NCBI GenBank assembly: GCA_023384005.1 | Contig: JAHDXY010000008.1 | Span: 1-42,688 of the forward strand | Source of the DNA: Burkholderiaceae bacterium | GTDB taxonomy: Bacteria; Pseudomonadota; Gammaproteobacteria; Burkholderiales; Burkholderiaceae_E | Length of the DNA: 42,688 nt | Direction of reading: 5' to 3' | Part shown: piece by piece, positions 1 to 11,235 of the stretch | Position numbering within the stretch: the stretch's first letter is position 1 | Layout: every line of letters begins with the position of its first letter | The notes under the pieces: generated by a model | What the model saw: the letters and a program-made list of their open reading frames with translations, nothing else | Told to the model about the DNA's origin: nothing | The model's database searches: none | Translations under genes and position numbers: made by a program

Positions 1-686
1 GGCAGGATCGAATCGCGCGCCGACGCGCCCATCGCGTCTGGCAGCGCGGCGGCATACGCGTGCAGCACGGTCGAGCGGTGCGAGTACAGCGCTCCCTTTG
101 GGTTGCCGGTAGTACCCGAGGTGTAGCACAGCGCGACGGCGGAGCGCTCGTCGAAGTCGGGCCAGTGATAACCGTCCTCGCCGCGCGCGAGCAGCGTCTC
201 GTAGCCGAGCAGCTTCGAGCTCGCCGCCGGATTCTTCATTGCCGGCTCGGCGCCCTCGTCGCACAGCGCCACCCATTGCCTGACCTGCGGGCACTTGTCC
301 GCGATCGCCTCGACGATCGGCGCGAAAGTCGTGTCGAAGGCGAGGTGCGTGTCGCCCGCGTGGTTGACGATCCAGGCGATCTGCTCGGGGTGAAGCCTCG
401 GGTTGATCGTGTGGATCACCGCGCCCATGCCGCCGACCCCGTAGTACAACTCCATGTGCCGGTAGCCGTTCCACGCCAGCGTCGCGATCCGGTCGCCCGC
501 CTGCACGCCCGATCGCGTGAGCGCATCGGCCAGCCGCGCCGCGCGTTCGTGGCAGTCGGCCCAGGTGTAGCGGTGGATGTCGCCCTCGACGCGCCGCGAC
601 ACGATCTCGGTGTCGCCGTGGTGGCGTTTGGCGTGCTGCAGGATCGACGAGATCAGCAGCGGCATGTCCATCATCAGGCCTTGCAT
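1..686 (-). CDS. AMP-dependent acyl-CoA synthetase / fatty-acid-CoA ligase, N-terminal part (truncated by window edge)
   Basis: Reverse-strand reading from ATG at 686: MQGLMMDMPLLISSILQHAKRHHGDTEIVSRRVEGD...; contains AMP-binding signature CYTSGTTGNPKGALYSHRS; runs off the window start so it is absent from the ORF track. Confidence 0.9.
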   Translation of the reverse strand, partial: MQGLMMDMPLLISSILQHAKRHHGDTEIVSRRVEGDIHRYTWADCHERAARLADALTRSGVQAGDRIATLAWNGYRHMELYYGVGGMGAVIHTINPRLHPEQIAWIVNHAGDTHLAFDTTFAPIVEAIADKCPQVRQWVALCDEGAEPAMKNPAASSKLLGYETLLARGEDGYHWPDFDERSAVALCYTSGTTGNPKGALYSHRSTVLHAYAAALPDAMGASARDSIL

Positions 687-851
687 CGTTCAGTTCTCCG
701 CACCGGGAAGCGAAGCCAGTGGTGTACCCCGCGCAGCGCGGATGCGTCAAGCGCGCCCGCCGCGACCGGGTGTCGCGCGATCCCCCGTCGCCGGTGGCTT
801 GCGCACACCCCCGGGGCGTCAGGGTCATTGGCGCACGCCTAGAATTGGGCG

Positions 852-2408
852 ATGGACGACACCTTGAAGCCTCGCGCCCCGGTCGCGGCACTCGCAGGCT
901 TGCGCTGGGCGAACCGATTCGCGCGGCTCGATCCGGCGTTCTTCACCCGGCTCGACCCGACGCCGCTGCGCGACCCGTACCTGGTCGCGGCCGACGAATC
1001 GGCCGCGGCGCTGATCGGACTGTCGCCCGAAGCACTCGCGCACCCAGACTTCGCGCGTTTCGTTTGCGGGAACCTGCTTGCACCAGGATGCGAGCCGCTT
1101 GCCAGCGTCTATTCAGGACACCAGTTCGGCGCGTGGGCTGGTCAACTGGGCGACGGACGCGCGATCCTGCTGGGCGACGCAGTGGGGCCCGACGGACGTC
1201 CCTGGGAGCTCCAACTGAAGGGGTCGGGCCTGACGCCCTACTCGCGCATGGGCGACGGCCGCGCGGTGTTGCGCTCTTCGATTCGCGAGTTTCTCTGTTC
1301 GGAGGCGATGCACGCGCTGGGCATTCCGAGCACGCGCGCGCTGGCGGTGGCCGGATCGGACGAAGCGGTGTTTCGCGAAACGATGGAGACTTCGGCGGTG
1401 GTCGCGAGGATGTCGCCGAGCTTCCTGCGCTTTGGCCACTTCGAGCACTTCTACTACGCGGGGCAGCACGCACGGCTCGAGTCGCTCGCAGATCACCTGA
1501 TCGACTGGCATTTCCCCGAGCTGCGCGACGCGAAGGACCGCTACGCCGGCCTGCTCGAACTCGTCTGCGCGCGCACCGCGGAGCTGATCGCGCAATGGCA
1601 GTGCGTGGGCTTCTGCCACGGGGTGATGAACACCGACAACATGTCGATGCTCGGGCTGACGATCGACTACGGCCCTTTCGGTTTCATCGACGGGTTCGAC
1701 GCGAATCACGTCTGCAACCACTCCGATACTGGCGGGCGCTATGCCTACTCGATGCAGCCCGGCGTCGCCGAGTGGAACCTGTACTGCCTCGCGCAGGCGA
1801 TGATGCCGCTGCTCGACTCTCAGGATCAGGCGCAGGCCATCCTCGCCGGGTATCGCCCGGGCTTCTCGCGCGCGCTAGGCGCGGGCCTGCGCGGCAAGCT
1901 CGGGCTGCGCGACGAGCGCCCCGATGACGAAGCGTTGTTCGATTCGCTGTTCTCGATCCTGCATCGGGGGCGTGTCGACTTCACGCGCTTCTTCCGCTTC
2001 CTGTCGCGGGTTCGCAGCGCCGACGCCGGCGGCGACAGCGGGTGCCGCGACCTGTTCGCGGATCGGGCGCAGTTCGATTCCTGGGTCGCAGGCTATCGCG
2101 AGCGGCTCCAGAGCGAGGGCGCCGACGACGCCGATCGTGCCGCGAGGATGAACGCGGTCAATCCGAAGTTCGTCTTGCGCAATTACCTCGCCGAGACGGC
2201 GATCCGCGCGGCGCGTGGCGACGACGAATCGCAGCGCCTGCGCGCCGCGCCGGGCGCCGGGAGGGTTCGCGAGGCGGGCGAGTTCGAGGAGGTGCGGCGC
2301 CTCGCAGCGGTGCTCTCACGACCCTACGACGAGCAGCCCGAGCACGAGTCCTATGCGGCCGCGCCGCCCGACTGGGCGTGCGCCCTGGAGGTGAGTTGCT
2401 CTTCCTGA
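852..2408 (+). CDS. selO: SelO/YdiU family protein adenylyltransferase
   Basis: 518 aa; [59 protein letters not shown] and DYGPFGFID motifs typical of SelO/YdiU; C-terminus SCSS. Confidence 0.95.
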   Translation: MDDTLKPRAPVAALAGLRWANRFARLDPAFFTRLDPTPLRDPYLVAADESAAALIGLSPEALAHPDFARFVCGNLLAPGCEPLASVYSGHQFGAWAGQLGDGRAILLGDAVGPDGRPWELQLKGSGLTPYSRMGDGRAVLRSSIREFLCSEAMHALGIPSTRALAVAGSDEAVFRETMETSAVVARMSPSFLRFGHFEHFYYAGQHARLESLADHLIDWHFPELRDAKDRYAGLLELVCARTAELIAQWQCVGFCHGVMNTDNMSMLGLTIDYGPFGFIDGFDANHVCNHSDTGGRYAYSMQPGVAEWNLYCLAQAMMPLLDSQDQAQAILAGYRPGFSRALGAGLRGKLGLRDERPDDEALFDSLFSILHRGRVDFTRFFRFLSRVRSADAGGDSGCRDLFADRAQFDSWVAGYRERLQSEGADDADRAARMNAVNPKFVLRNYLAETAIRAARGDDESQRLRAAPGAGRVREAGEFEEVRRLAAVLSRPYDEQPEHESYAAAPPDWACALEVSCSS

Positions 2409-2458
2409 TCCCGGCGGGCGCGTGCCGGCGGGAATCGATGGCGTGCCGTGCTTGCTGC

Positions 2459-2584
2459 TTACTTCTTGACTTTCTCGAGCATGCGAAAGACGTAGCTGGG
2501 CGAACCCTTGAACATGCGCTTGAGCATCTTGGGCAGGCAGCGGCGTTCCAGCGTGTTGCGACGGTTGCGGTTGCGTTCGGCCAT
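2459..2584 (-). CDS. small basic protein, 41 aa, unknown function
   Basis: MAERNRNRRNTLERRCLPKMLKRMFKGSPSYVFRMLEKVKK; ATG preceded by GGAGAG with 6-nt spacing (ACCGGAGAGTCCTTCATG). The listed 326-aa ORF 2459..3439 is an artefactual upstream extension antisense to yciB. Confidence 0.6.
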   Translation of the reverse strand: MAERNRNRRNTLERRCLPKMLKRMFKGSPSYVFRMLEKVKK

Positions 2585-2689
2585 GAAGGACTCTCCGGTG
2601 TCGAAATTCGGTGACTGCACAGGCAGTCCAACCGGGAAGTGTAACCGTTTCCACGCCGAAACGCTCGGACGCCGGGTTAAACTGCGCCG

Positions 2690-3286
2690 ATGAAGTTCCT
2701 CTTCGACATGCTGCCGGTGATCCTGTTCTTCGTCGCCTACAAGGCGGCCGACATCTTCGTCGCCACCGGCGTCGCGATCGTCGCCAGCATCGCGCAGATC
2801 GTCTGGCTGCGCCTGCGCGGCCGGGTGATCGAGAACATGCAGTGGGTGAGCCTGGGGATCATCGTCGTGTTCGGCGGCATGACGCTGCTGTTGCACGACG
2901 AAACCTTCATCAAGTGGAAACCCACCGTTCTCTACGCGCTGTTCGCCGTGGCGCTCTTCGTCGGGCGCTACCTGATGAAGCGCAACCTGATCGAGGCGAT
3001 GATGGGCAAGCAGATCGCGCTGCCCGCCCCCGTGTGGGAGAAGCTGAACATCGCCTGGATCGGTTTCTTCCTGCTCCAGGGCGTGCTGAACATCTTCGTC
3101 GCTTACAGCTTTTCCACCGACGTCTGGGTGAATTTCAAGCTGTTCGGTTCGCTCGGCCTCACGCTCGTGTTCGTCGTGCTCCAGGCGCTGTACTTCAGCC
3201 GCCACATCGAGGAAGAGCCTGAAGCCGCCGCTCCCGCCGTCGTCCCTGCCCCGCCCAAGCAATCCGCAGATGCGCCCAACGATTGA
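2690..3286 (+). CDS. yciB: Inner membrane-spanning protein YciB / septation protein A
   Basis: MKFLFDMLPVILFFVAYKAADIFVATGVAI... with multiple TM segments and the family motif NIAWIGFFLLQGVLNIFVAYSFSTDVWVNFKLFGSLGLTLVFVVLQALY. Confidence 0.95.
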   Translation: MKFLFDMLPVILFFVAYKAADIFVATGVAIVASIAQIVWLRLRGRVIENMQWVSLGIIVVFGGMTLLLHDETFIKWKPTVLYALFAVALFVGRYLMKRNLIEAMMGKQIALPAPVWEKLNIAWIGFFLLQGVLNIFVAYSFSTDVWVNFKLFGSLGLTLVFVVLQALYFSRHIEEEPEAAAPAVVPAPPKQSADAPND

Positions 3287-3536
3287 GCAGATCGGCGCCC
3301 GGCTCGCCGCGGCGTTTCCCGGCTCGGAGTTCGAGGTGATCGACGAGAGCCACCTGCACGCGGGCCACGCCGGGGCGCGGGGCGGCGCGGGGCACTTCCG
3401 TGTGCGTATCGCCTCGCGACGCTTCGACGGCCTGGCCACGCTGGCGCGTCATCGCCTCGTGTATGATTCCGTGCGCGACTGGATGCCCGACCGGATTCAC
3501 GCGCTGTCGATCGACGCGCGGCTGCCCGGTCGCTGA
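3270..3536 (+). CDS. BolA family protein
   Basis: 88 aa, IEQIGARLAAAFPGSEFEVIDESHLHAGH...HFRVRIASRRFDGLATLARHRLVYDSV; overlaps the yciB 3' end. Confidence 0.9.
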   Translation: MRPTIEQIGARLAAAFPGSEFEVIDESHLHAGHAGARGGAGHFRVRIASRRFDGLATLARHRLVYDSVRDWMPDRIHALSIDARLPGR

Positions 3537-3621
3537 GTTCTCCGGCGCGCGGACCCGCCCGATTCCCGCGCGCGCGAACCGCGCCGCTGCGGCCCTGGAC
3601 TCACCCTAGAGGACCCGATTC

Positions 3622-4407
3622 ATGACCCGATTCGCCCCCCGCGCAGTTGCCCTCGCGCTCGCCCTCGCATTCGCCGCCTCTGGTGCGGCGTGGGCGCAAA
3701 ACGCCGCAATGGTCAACAACAAGGCGATCCCGAAGGCGCGCGTCGACGAGTTCGTGCAGGCGCTGGTCTCGCAGGGCCGCCCCGACACGCCCGAATTGCG
3801 CGCGGCGGTTCGCGAGGAACTGATCGCTCGCGAGATCTTCACCCAGGAAGCCGAACGCAAGGGCCTCGCGCGCAGCGCCGACGTGCAGCGTCAGCTCGAC
3901 AACGCGCGCCAGCAGATCATGATCCAGGCGCTGATCCGCGACTACATGAAGGCCAATCCGATCAAGGACGACGAGGTCAAGGCCGAGTATGACAAGCTCG
4001 CCAAGCAATCGGCCGACAAGGAATACAAGGCGCGCCACATCCTGGTCGAGAAGGAGGACCAGGCCAAACAGATCATCGAGCAGCTGAAGAAGGGCGCGAA
4101 GTTCGAGGAACTCGCCAAGCAGTCGAAGGATCCGGGTTCGGCGGCCAACGGTGGCGACCTCGACTGGAATGCCTCCGGGACCTTCGTCAAGCCGTTCTCC
4201 GACGCGATGACCCAGCTGGAAAAGGGCAAGTTCACCGAAACGCCGGTGCAGACGCAGTTCGGCTGGCACGTGATTCGCCTCGACGACCTGCGCGAGACCA
4301 AGGCTCCGCCGATCGACCAGGTTCGCCCGCAGATCCAGCAGGAACTCGAGCGCCGCCGCGTGCAGGCGCTGCAGCAGGAACTGCGCGCCAAGGCCAAGGT
4401 CCAGTAG
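3622..4407 (+). CDS. Periplasmic peptidylprolyl isomerase, parvulin/PpiC-SurA type
   Basis: Signal peptide, then parvulin domain KARHILVEKEDQAKQIIEQLKKGAKFEELAKQSKDPGSAANGGDLDW...FGWHVIRLDD. Confidence 0.92.
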   Translation: MTRFAPRAVALALALAFAASGAAWAQNAAMVNNKAIPKARVDEFVQALVSQGRPDTPELRAAVREELIAREIFTQEAERKGLARSADVQRQLDNARQQIMIQALIRDYMKANPIKDDEVKAEYDKLAKQSADKEYKARHILVEKEDQAKQIIEQLKKGAKFEELAKQSKDPGSAANGGDLDWNASGTFVKPFSDAMTQLEKGKFTETPVQTQFGWHVIRLDDLRETKAPPIDQVRPQIQQELERRRVQALQQELRAKAKVQ

Positions 4408-4426
4408 CGAGCAAAGCTCGCACTGG
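4401..4426. terminator. Hairpin between convergent genes, likely bidirectional terminator
   Basis: CCAGT-A-GCGAGC-AAA-GCTCGC-ACTGG: 11-bp stem with one bulged A, overlapping the PpiC stop codon and just before the end of the convergent gene at 4432. Confidence 0.55.
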
Positions 4427-4431
4427 CGGCT

Positions 4432-5565
4432 TCACTTGCCGGCGGCTCTCCAGTCGCGGAACACGTCCAGGTCGAATCCGTCCGGGTAGAACAGGTAGCC
4501 GGGGCGATGACCGGGCGTATCGGTCACGCCGTACTGCCAGGTGATTTTCTTCGTGACACGGTCGATCACGATCACCCGATGGCGAAGGTCGTCGGCGACA
4601 AGAATGTCACCGGTGCCCGGCAACTCGCGCGCCAAAGACGGATGGTCCAGCATTCCCTCGCCCGACTTCACGTCGTACTGCCACAGCACGCGGCGCGTGA
4701 CCGGATCGAAGATCACCACGCGCCCTGGTTTCCAGAAATCGGCGACGATCACGTTGCGCCCGTCCACGGTCGGAAAGGCGTCCGACGGATAACGAACGTT
4801 GGGCGCCTTCACGCTCCAGACGACCTTGCCTTCGCGCGTGATCCGGGTGATCCAGGCGTCGCGGATCTCTGACACGAGAATGTCGCCGTTGTCCAAGGGC
4901 GTGGCGCCATTGGGGTAGGCGAGCCGCTCCGGCGGCGCATGCCGGCAATCGCCCGGCTTGCCCCACTGCGTGGTGATCTCGCTCGTTTTCGGGTCGATGA
5001 TCAGCACGCGGCAGTTGCGGATGTCGGCGGTAAGAAAACTGCCGTCCGCGAGCAGGTGCGCGTCGTCGGGGAAGTTGAGATAGCCCGGTTTCGAACCCTT
5101 CTTCTCTGGAACGCCGTAGGTCCAGGTGATCTCGCGCTTCTCGTAGTCGACGATGTGCACGTCGTAGTTGTCCTCCTCGCTCACGGCGAGGCGCTTGCCA
5201 TCTTCGGAGAAGTTCACGTCCTCGTTGCCGCTATAGATCGTGAGGTTCGGCGTCGGGAATTCCCAGACGATCCGTTTGTCTGGCGTCACCTCGATCAGCC
5301 GGTTGTTGCGCCGGTCTGCGATCACGATCGGATACGGCAGCGGCTTGCCCCAGCTCGGCACCGGCGCCTTGCGATTGCCGGTGATCGGTGGAATCGGCGG
5401 CAGCACCACCCCGCTCGAGACGACGCCCGCCCCTTTGGGATCGTCGAGCTTCGCGCCGACAAGGTCGGCAGGCGGAGACGACCGAGCCGCTGCGCTAGCG
5501 ACGATCAGCACGAGCGCGATCATCGCGCGGCGCATTGCCTGAAACAGACCGGTATCTTGGCGCAT
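4432..5565 (-). CDS. Secreted beta-propeller protein (NHL/arylsulfotransferase/PQQ-like repeats)
   Basis: N-terminal hydrophobic signal; repeated blades such as RRNNRLIEVTPDKRIVWEFP, NCRVLIIDPKTSEITTQWGKPG, LRHRVIVIDRVTKKITWQYGVTDTPG. Confidence 0.75.
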   Translation of the reverse strand: MRQDTGLFQAMRRAMIALVLIVASAAARSSPPADLVGAKLDDPKGAGVVSSGVVLPPIPPITGNRKAPVPSWGKPLPYPIVIADRRNNRLIEVTPDKRIVWEFPTPNLTIYSGNEDVNFSEDGKRLAVSEEDNYDVHIVDYEKREITWTYGVPEKKGSKPGYLNFPDDAHLLADGSFLTADIRNCRVLIIDPKTSEITTQWGKPGDCRHAPPERLAYPNGATPLDNGDILVSEIRDAWITRITREGKVVWSVKAPNVRYPSDAFPTVDGRNVIVADFWKPGRVVIFDPVTRRVLWQYDVKSGEGMLDHPSLARELPGTGDILVADDLRHRVIVIDRVTKKITWQYGVTDTPGHRPGYLFYPDGFDLDVFRDWRAAGK

Positions 5566-5676
5566 CCGATCAGGCTAGCCTCGCCGCGCTGCCGAACCTT
5601 GACGGCGGGCAACGATTTGTCTGGAAAATCGTTTCTCGCGGACGCCGCCTGGGCGCAGCCCGGGCGCCGTCGCGGG

Positions 5677-7168
5677 TCAGTCCAGGTCGAGCGGGAACAC
5701 CGGCCGGCGCACCTTGTTGTAGCTGAGCTTGCGCAGGTCGTCCGAGGTCAGCCCTGCACCGGCGTCGACCACCAGCACCTCGCTGGAAATCGGGCCGAAA
5801 GCCGCGTGAAAGTGCTGCGCGGACTTCACCGCGACCACCGCCTGCGCGGCAGGGTCGATTCCGGCGTGGAGGAAGAACTGCCGGTCGAGCGCCTGGAATC
5901 GCCGACTGGCGAGCACGACGCGAACGTTGCCGATCGCGAGCACCGCGCTCGGCCCCATCTCGATCGAGATGCCCTTGCCCCTCGGCCCGTCGTAGATCAG
6001 GCGGCCGTCGGTGAGCCGCTCGACCCGCCCGGTGACAGCGAGTGGCGCGCCGAGTGCGGGGTCGATCTTTCCGCCCAGCTCGGCGCTCAGCGTCGCGCCC
6101 ACGCCGGCGTGGTGGCACTGCGACGCCACGTGCGGGTCGAACATTGTCGCGAACACCGTGCCCGGGATGTCGGCTTCGATCAGCGCCCCAAGCAATCCGG
6201 TGGCATCGCCGTAGCCCCCGCCCCCCGGGTTGTCGGCGAAATCGGCGATCACCGTGGGTTTCGCGCCAGGCGCGCGACGCGCGATCCGCCGCATCGCCTG
6301 CCCGATATCGATCGTCTGCACCGTCTGCTGGTGGCGTCGCTGCCACATCGCATCGACCAGATCGGCCGCGATCTCACGCAACGCCGGCGCGTCCCCGTCG
6401 CTGACGATTACGGCACTCGGACCACACTGCTCGATGTCGGCGCGCGAGAACCCGGCGTTGATGCTGATCGACAGAATCGCCGGGTTGGCCGCCTTCGCTC
6501 GCGCGGCGAGGTCGAGCACTTCGAGCATCGGTCCGGGCGCGGTCGTGCGGCCGTGGTCGAGCGCGAAGATCATCGCGCCGCGGGCGACGCAAGTGTGCGG
6601 CCTGATCTCGCCGGCCATCGCACGCGCGAGCAGGTCGGCGGCCTCGGTCCCGACCTCGTACAGATCGACGTGCGGATAGGTCCGATACGAAACCAGGATG
6701 TCGGCCAGCCGGGCCATCTCGTCGGTGACGTTCGCGTGCAGGTCGAGCGTCGCGGCGATCGGAACCCCGGGTCCGAGGACTTCGCGCAGTGCGCCGAGCA
6801 CGGCGCCCTCGCCGTCGTCGTGGTGTTCGGCGACCATTGCTCCGTGCAGGTTCAGAAGCACGCCGTCGAAAGGGCCCTCGTCGCGCGCCGCCGCGACGAT
6901 TTCGCCGCAGATCGTGCGGAAAGCCTCGTCGCTCACCGGGCCCGATGGCGTCGCGTCGGCCACGATTGGCGTCGCGAGTTCCCATCCGTGGCGCCGCGCG
7001 GCGTCAAGGAACGAACGCGCCGACTTCGGTTCGGGTATCGGCCAGGCGCGCCGCCACCTGCGGTCCGCGAAAGAGCGCGCGAGCACGATAGGCCGCCAGG
7101 TCGGCCAGCTGGCGGGAGAACGTGTTGGTCTCGTGCTTGAAGCCGGCTACGAGTACGCGCTTGCCCAT
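5677..7168 (-). pseudogene. mlrC: M81 family metallopeptidase (MlrC/microcystinase C-like), apparent frameshift near 7009-7016
   Basis: Start MGKRVLVAGFKHETNTFSRQLADLAAYRARALFRGPQVAARLADTRTEVGAF from ATG 7168, then stop; the family continues in another frame as FLDAARRHGWELATPIVADATPSG...HANVTDEMARLADILVSYRTYPHVD. Total length 1492 nt = 3n+1; removing one GTTC of GTTCGTTC restores a single frame. Confidence 0.8.
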
Positions 7169-7219
7169 TGTGTTCACCCCGAGGGTTGCAAAGAGGCCGA
7201 AGATGCCGGCACCACGGTT

Positions 7220-8207
<988 letters not shown>

Positions 8208-8242
8208 TGTGAGTTTCTCCAGCAGGGGTTCTCTCGCCTTGC

Positions 8243-9865
8243 TCAGGCCAGCGTGAATGGGCATTCGATCATGTCGAAGGGGTCGTACTTCAGACCCCGC
8301 GCAAGGCGGATGACGCCGATCACCTCGCCCGCCGTTGCGTACACCTTGACCGCGTCGATGATCGCCGGCATCAGGTTGAAGCGGTCGCCCTTTCGTGCAT
8401 CCGTGTGCAGGCGGCGCAGGCTCGCTTCGATCGCCGCCGTGTCGCGTGTCTTCTTCCACTGCGCCATCCTGCGCGCGATCTCGCCCGGCTCTGCCGCGTG
8501 GAGCTCCTGCACCGGAACCTCGAACAACTCGTCCTGCTGCGCGATCGCCAGGTGGTTGACGCCCACGACCAGGCGCTCTTTGCTGTTCATCTCCCGGAAC
8601 TTGATGTTCGCCTCTTCCCTGAGCATCGACTCGATGTGCCCCTGCTCGATCGCCGCGACCAGACCGCCTAGCGAGTCGATCTCCTCGAGGATGCGGTAGG
8701 CCGCAGCCTCGACCTCGTTGGTGAGGCTCTCGACGAAGTACGACCCGGCGAGCGGATCGGTCACGTCGGCGACGCCCGATTCGACCGCGACGATGTGCTG
8801 GGTGTTCAGCGACATGCGTGCCGCGAGCGCAGAGGGCTCGGCGTAGGCATTGTCCAGCGTCGCGTTGTCGATCGCGGTGCAGCCGACCATCGCGCCGGCG
8901 AGCGTCTGGATCGCGCAGCGCGCGACGTTGTTTAGCGGCTGCTGGTAGGTCATCGTGCGCCCGGAGGTGTGCACGGCGATCAGCAGCTGGCAGGACTTCT
9001 CCTTCTTCGCGCCGAACTGCTCCTTCGCCATCCGCGCCCACATTCGGCGCAGCGCGCGCACCTTGGCGATCTCCTCGAAGAAGCGCGACCCGATGCTCAC
9101 GAGCTGGTACGGAACGCGCATCGCGTCGTCGAAGTCCAGTCCGCGTTCGTTGATCAGCCGTGCGCAGATCTCCTTGAGCATCGAAAGCTCGACCGCTAGC
9201 GCCTGCGCGTTGTTGCCGCCCGATTCCTGGAAGTGCTGGCCGACCAGGCCGCTGCGCATGCGGATGCCGTTGCGCACCACGTACTCCGCGGCGTCGAGAA
9301 AGAGCTTCATGTTCAGGTCGAAAGGCTGCACGTCGGTCTGGCCGAAGGCGTTGCCGAACGGCGATTCGGTGACGCTGCCGTGGACTTCGCGGGGATCGAT
9401 TCCGCGCTTCTCGGCCAGCGCCACCACATAGGCCAGGCGAAGCGTCGATGGCGCGCAACAGCCGAGCAGCGTGATCGACTGTCCGGTCAGCGGGATGTCC
9501 TGCATCAGTTCCTCGAACTCGAGCAAGGAGCTGCCAGGCCAGCCGAGGATGCCGTTTTCGTGGCGCGCCAGCGGATGATCGGCATCGATGCACGACGAGG
9601 AAACCCGGTCGTGGATCACGCACATGCCGCCGGTCTGACCCATCTCGCGGTATTTCTTCAGGGCCTTGTTGGCATCGCTCGACGTGCCCAGTCCGGCGGT
9701 CATCCTTCTGGTCCACATCCGGTTGCGGTAGCCGTTCTCGTGGTAACCCCGGGTGTAGGGAAAGCGCCCCGGATCGCCGATGTCGCGTTCGTAGTCCAGC
9801 CCCGCTATGTCGCCCGGGCCGTAGACCGGCTTGATCTGGTAGCCGTAGTCGGTAGCGCGTTTCAT
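8243..9865 (-). CDS. Divergent acyl-CoA mutase large subunit (methylmalonyl-CoA mutase N-terminal family)
   Basis: 540 aa; DIGDPGRFPYTRGYHENGYRNRMWTRRMTAGLGT, SRFFEEIAKVRALRRMWARMAKEQFGAKKEKS, ESGVADVTDPLAGSYFVESLTNEVE. Start overlaps the upstream ligase stop (ATGA). Specificity motifs deviate from classical MCM. Confidence 0.9.
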   Translation of the reverse strand: MKRATDYGYQIKPVYGPGDIAGLDYERDIGDPGRFPYTRGYHENGYRNRMWTRRMTAGLGTSSDANKALKKYREMGQTGGMCVIHDRVSSSCIDADHPLARHENGILGWPGSSLLEFEELMQDIPLTGQSITLLGCCAPSTLRLAYVVALAEKRGIDPREVHGSVTESPFGNAFGQTDVQPFDLNMKLFLDAAEYVVRNGIRMRSGLVGQHFQESGGNNAQALAVELSMLKEICARLINERGLDFDDAMRVPYQLVSIGSRFFEEIAKVRALRRMWARMAKEQFGAKKEKSCQLLIAVHTSGRTMTYQQPLNNVARCAIQTLAGAMVGCTAIDNATLDNAYAEPSALAARMSLNTQHIVAVESGVADVTDPLAGSYFVESLTNEVEAAAYRILEEIDSLGGLVAAIEQGHIESMLREEANIKFREMNSKERLVVGVNHLAIAQQDELFEVPVQELHAAEPGEIARRMAQWKKTRDTAAIEASLRRLHTDARKGDRFNLMPAIIDAVKVYATAGEVIGVIRLARGLKYDPFDMIECPFTLA

Positions 9866-11184
9866 GACTTGTCCCTGAGAAGGACGCGCTGCGCCTTCGC
9901 TTCATAGCGCGGCAGCGAACCCTGTGGATGACACTCGACCGGAACCCTCAGGCCCAGCCGGCTCGAAAGACCGCGCGCGACCGCCGCGGCCAGCCCCTCG
10001 CGATCGGCGTCGTAGGCCGACTCGCACTCGATCGCGACCACCATCGAATTCGGCGAGCCGTCGACGGTGTCGACGTAGATCTGCCAGGCCTCCTTGATCG
10101 TGCCTGCGACACCGACGATGACATCCTCGACCTGCGACGGAAAGACCAGTACGCCGCGCACCTTGAGCATGTCGTCCGAGCGACCGATGATGCGACCGAG
10201 GGTCGGCATGCCGTGACGGCCGCATTCGCAGTCAAAGGGGCGATTCGACAGCCGCACCAGGTCGCGGGTTCTCCAGCGCACGACCGGCGAGGCCTCCTTG
10301 TCCAGCGTGGTGACCACGATCTCCCCGACCTCGCCGGGCCCGACCGGAGCGAGCGTGACCGGGTCGAGGATCTCGGTGAGTACCGTGTCCTCGTTGATCA
10401 GGTGCATCTCGTCGCGGGCGTGGCTGTGAGGACAGGTCGCGCCCACGTTCGGTCCGCCCGACTCGGTGGTGCCGTAGACGTTGTAGGCGCTGAAACCCTC
10501 GGGCATCTCGCTTTCGAGCTGCTCGCGAAAGGCGCGTGACACGGACTGCCCGCCGATGATCACGCGGCGAATCGCCCAGTCCTTCTTTGGATCGATGCCC
10601 TGGTCCCGGGCCACCCGCAACAGATGCGCCAGGAACAGCGGCGAGAGCGTCGCCGCATCCCAGGCCAGATCGCGCAACCACTGGACCACAAGTTCGCTGC
10701 GCCCCGGGCCGATCGGGAAACAGGTCGCCCCCAGCTTCTCCAGGCCAAGGTCGTGCGAGGGGCCGCCTAGCCACAGCCCGTATCCGAAGCCCTGATAGAC
10801 CCTGTCGCCGGGGCGAATGCCGATGCAATGCAGCTGTCGCGCCACCTGGACCGCGAGCAACTGGTTCAGGTCCCTATGCGTGAACCCGAACAGCACCGGC
10901 AGGCCCGTCGTTCCGGAGGTGGAGAAGAAGCGGCTGACGCGGGACACGTCGACCGTGAGCATCGGGTAGGGGTAGCGCGCCCTCAGGTCCGACTTCTCGA
11001 GTGTCGGCATGCTGACCAGCCCGTCGGCCGCCGCCAGGTCCCGCGGGTGCATCCCGGCCTTGGCAAAATGCTGGCACCACTCGGGCGACGCCGCCAGACG
11101 CTCGCCCAGCGCGGCCAGTTTGCGCGCCTGCAGCGCCTTCATGTCGTCGCGGTCCAGCGTTTCGATCTCGGGGTGCAGCATCAT
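9862..11184 (-). CDS. Phenylacetate-CoA ligase (PaaK)-like AMP-binding enzyme
   Basis: 440 aa; FFSTSGTTGLPVLFGFTHRDL, YNVYGTTESGGPNVGATC, RTRDLVRLSNRPFDCECGR, GRIIGRSDDMLKVRGVLVFPSQVEDVI. Confidence 0.9.
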   Translation of the reverse strand: MMLHPEIETLDRDDMKALQARKLAALGERLAASPEWCQHFAKAGMHPRDLAAADGLVSMPTLEKSDLRARYPYPMLTVDVSRVSRFFSTSGTTGLPVLFGFTHRDLNQLLAVQVARQLHCIGIRPGDRVYQGFGYGLWLGGPSHDLGLEKLGATCFPIGPGRSELVVQWLRDLAWDAATLSPLFLAHLLRVARDQGIDPKKDWAIRRVIIGGQSVSRAFREQLESEMPEGFSAYNVYGTTESGGPNVGATCPHSHARDEMHLINEDTVLTEILDPVTLAPVGPGEVGEIVVTTLDKEASPVVRWRTRDLVRLSNRPFDCECGRHGMPTLGRIIGRSDDMLKVRGVLVFPSQVEDVIVGVAGTIKEAWQIYVDTVDGSPNSMVVAIECESAYDADREGLAAAVARGLSSRLGLRVPVECHPQGSLPRYEAKAQRVLLRDKS

Positions 11185-11235
11185 CTTCTTTCGACTCCCG
11201 GCAAAGCCGTCACCGCGTGGCAGGCGGCTCGTCGT

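Noticed and set aside
2405-2440. GC-rich imperfect hairpin after selO
   Set aside because: Arms pair only with large internal loops; weak terminator evidence.
4939-7140. 733-aa plus-strand ORF
   Set aside because: Antisense to the beta-propeller and M81 peptidase genes, no recognisable domain.
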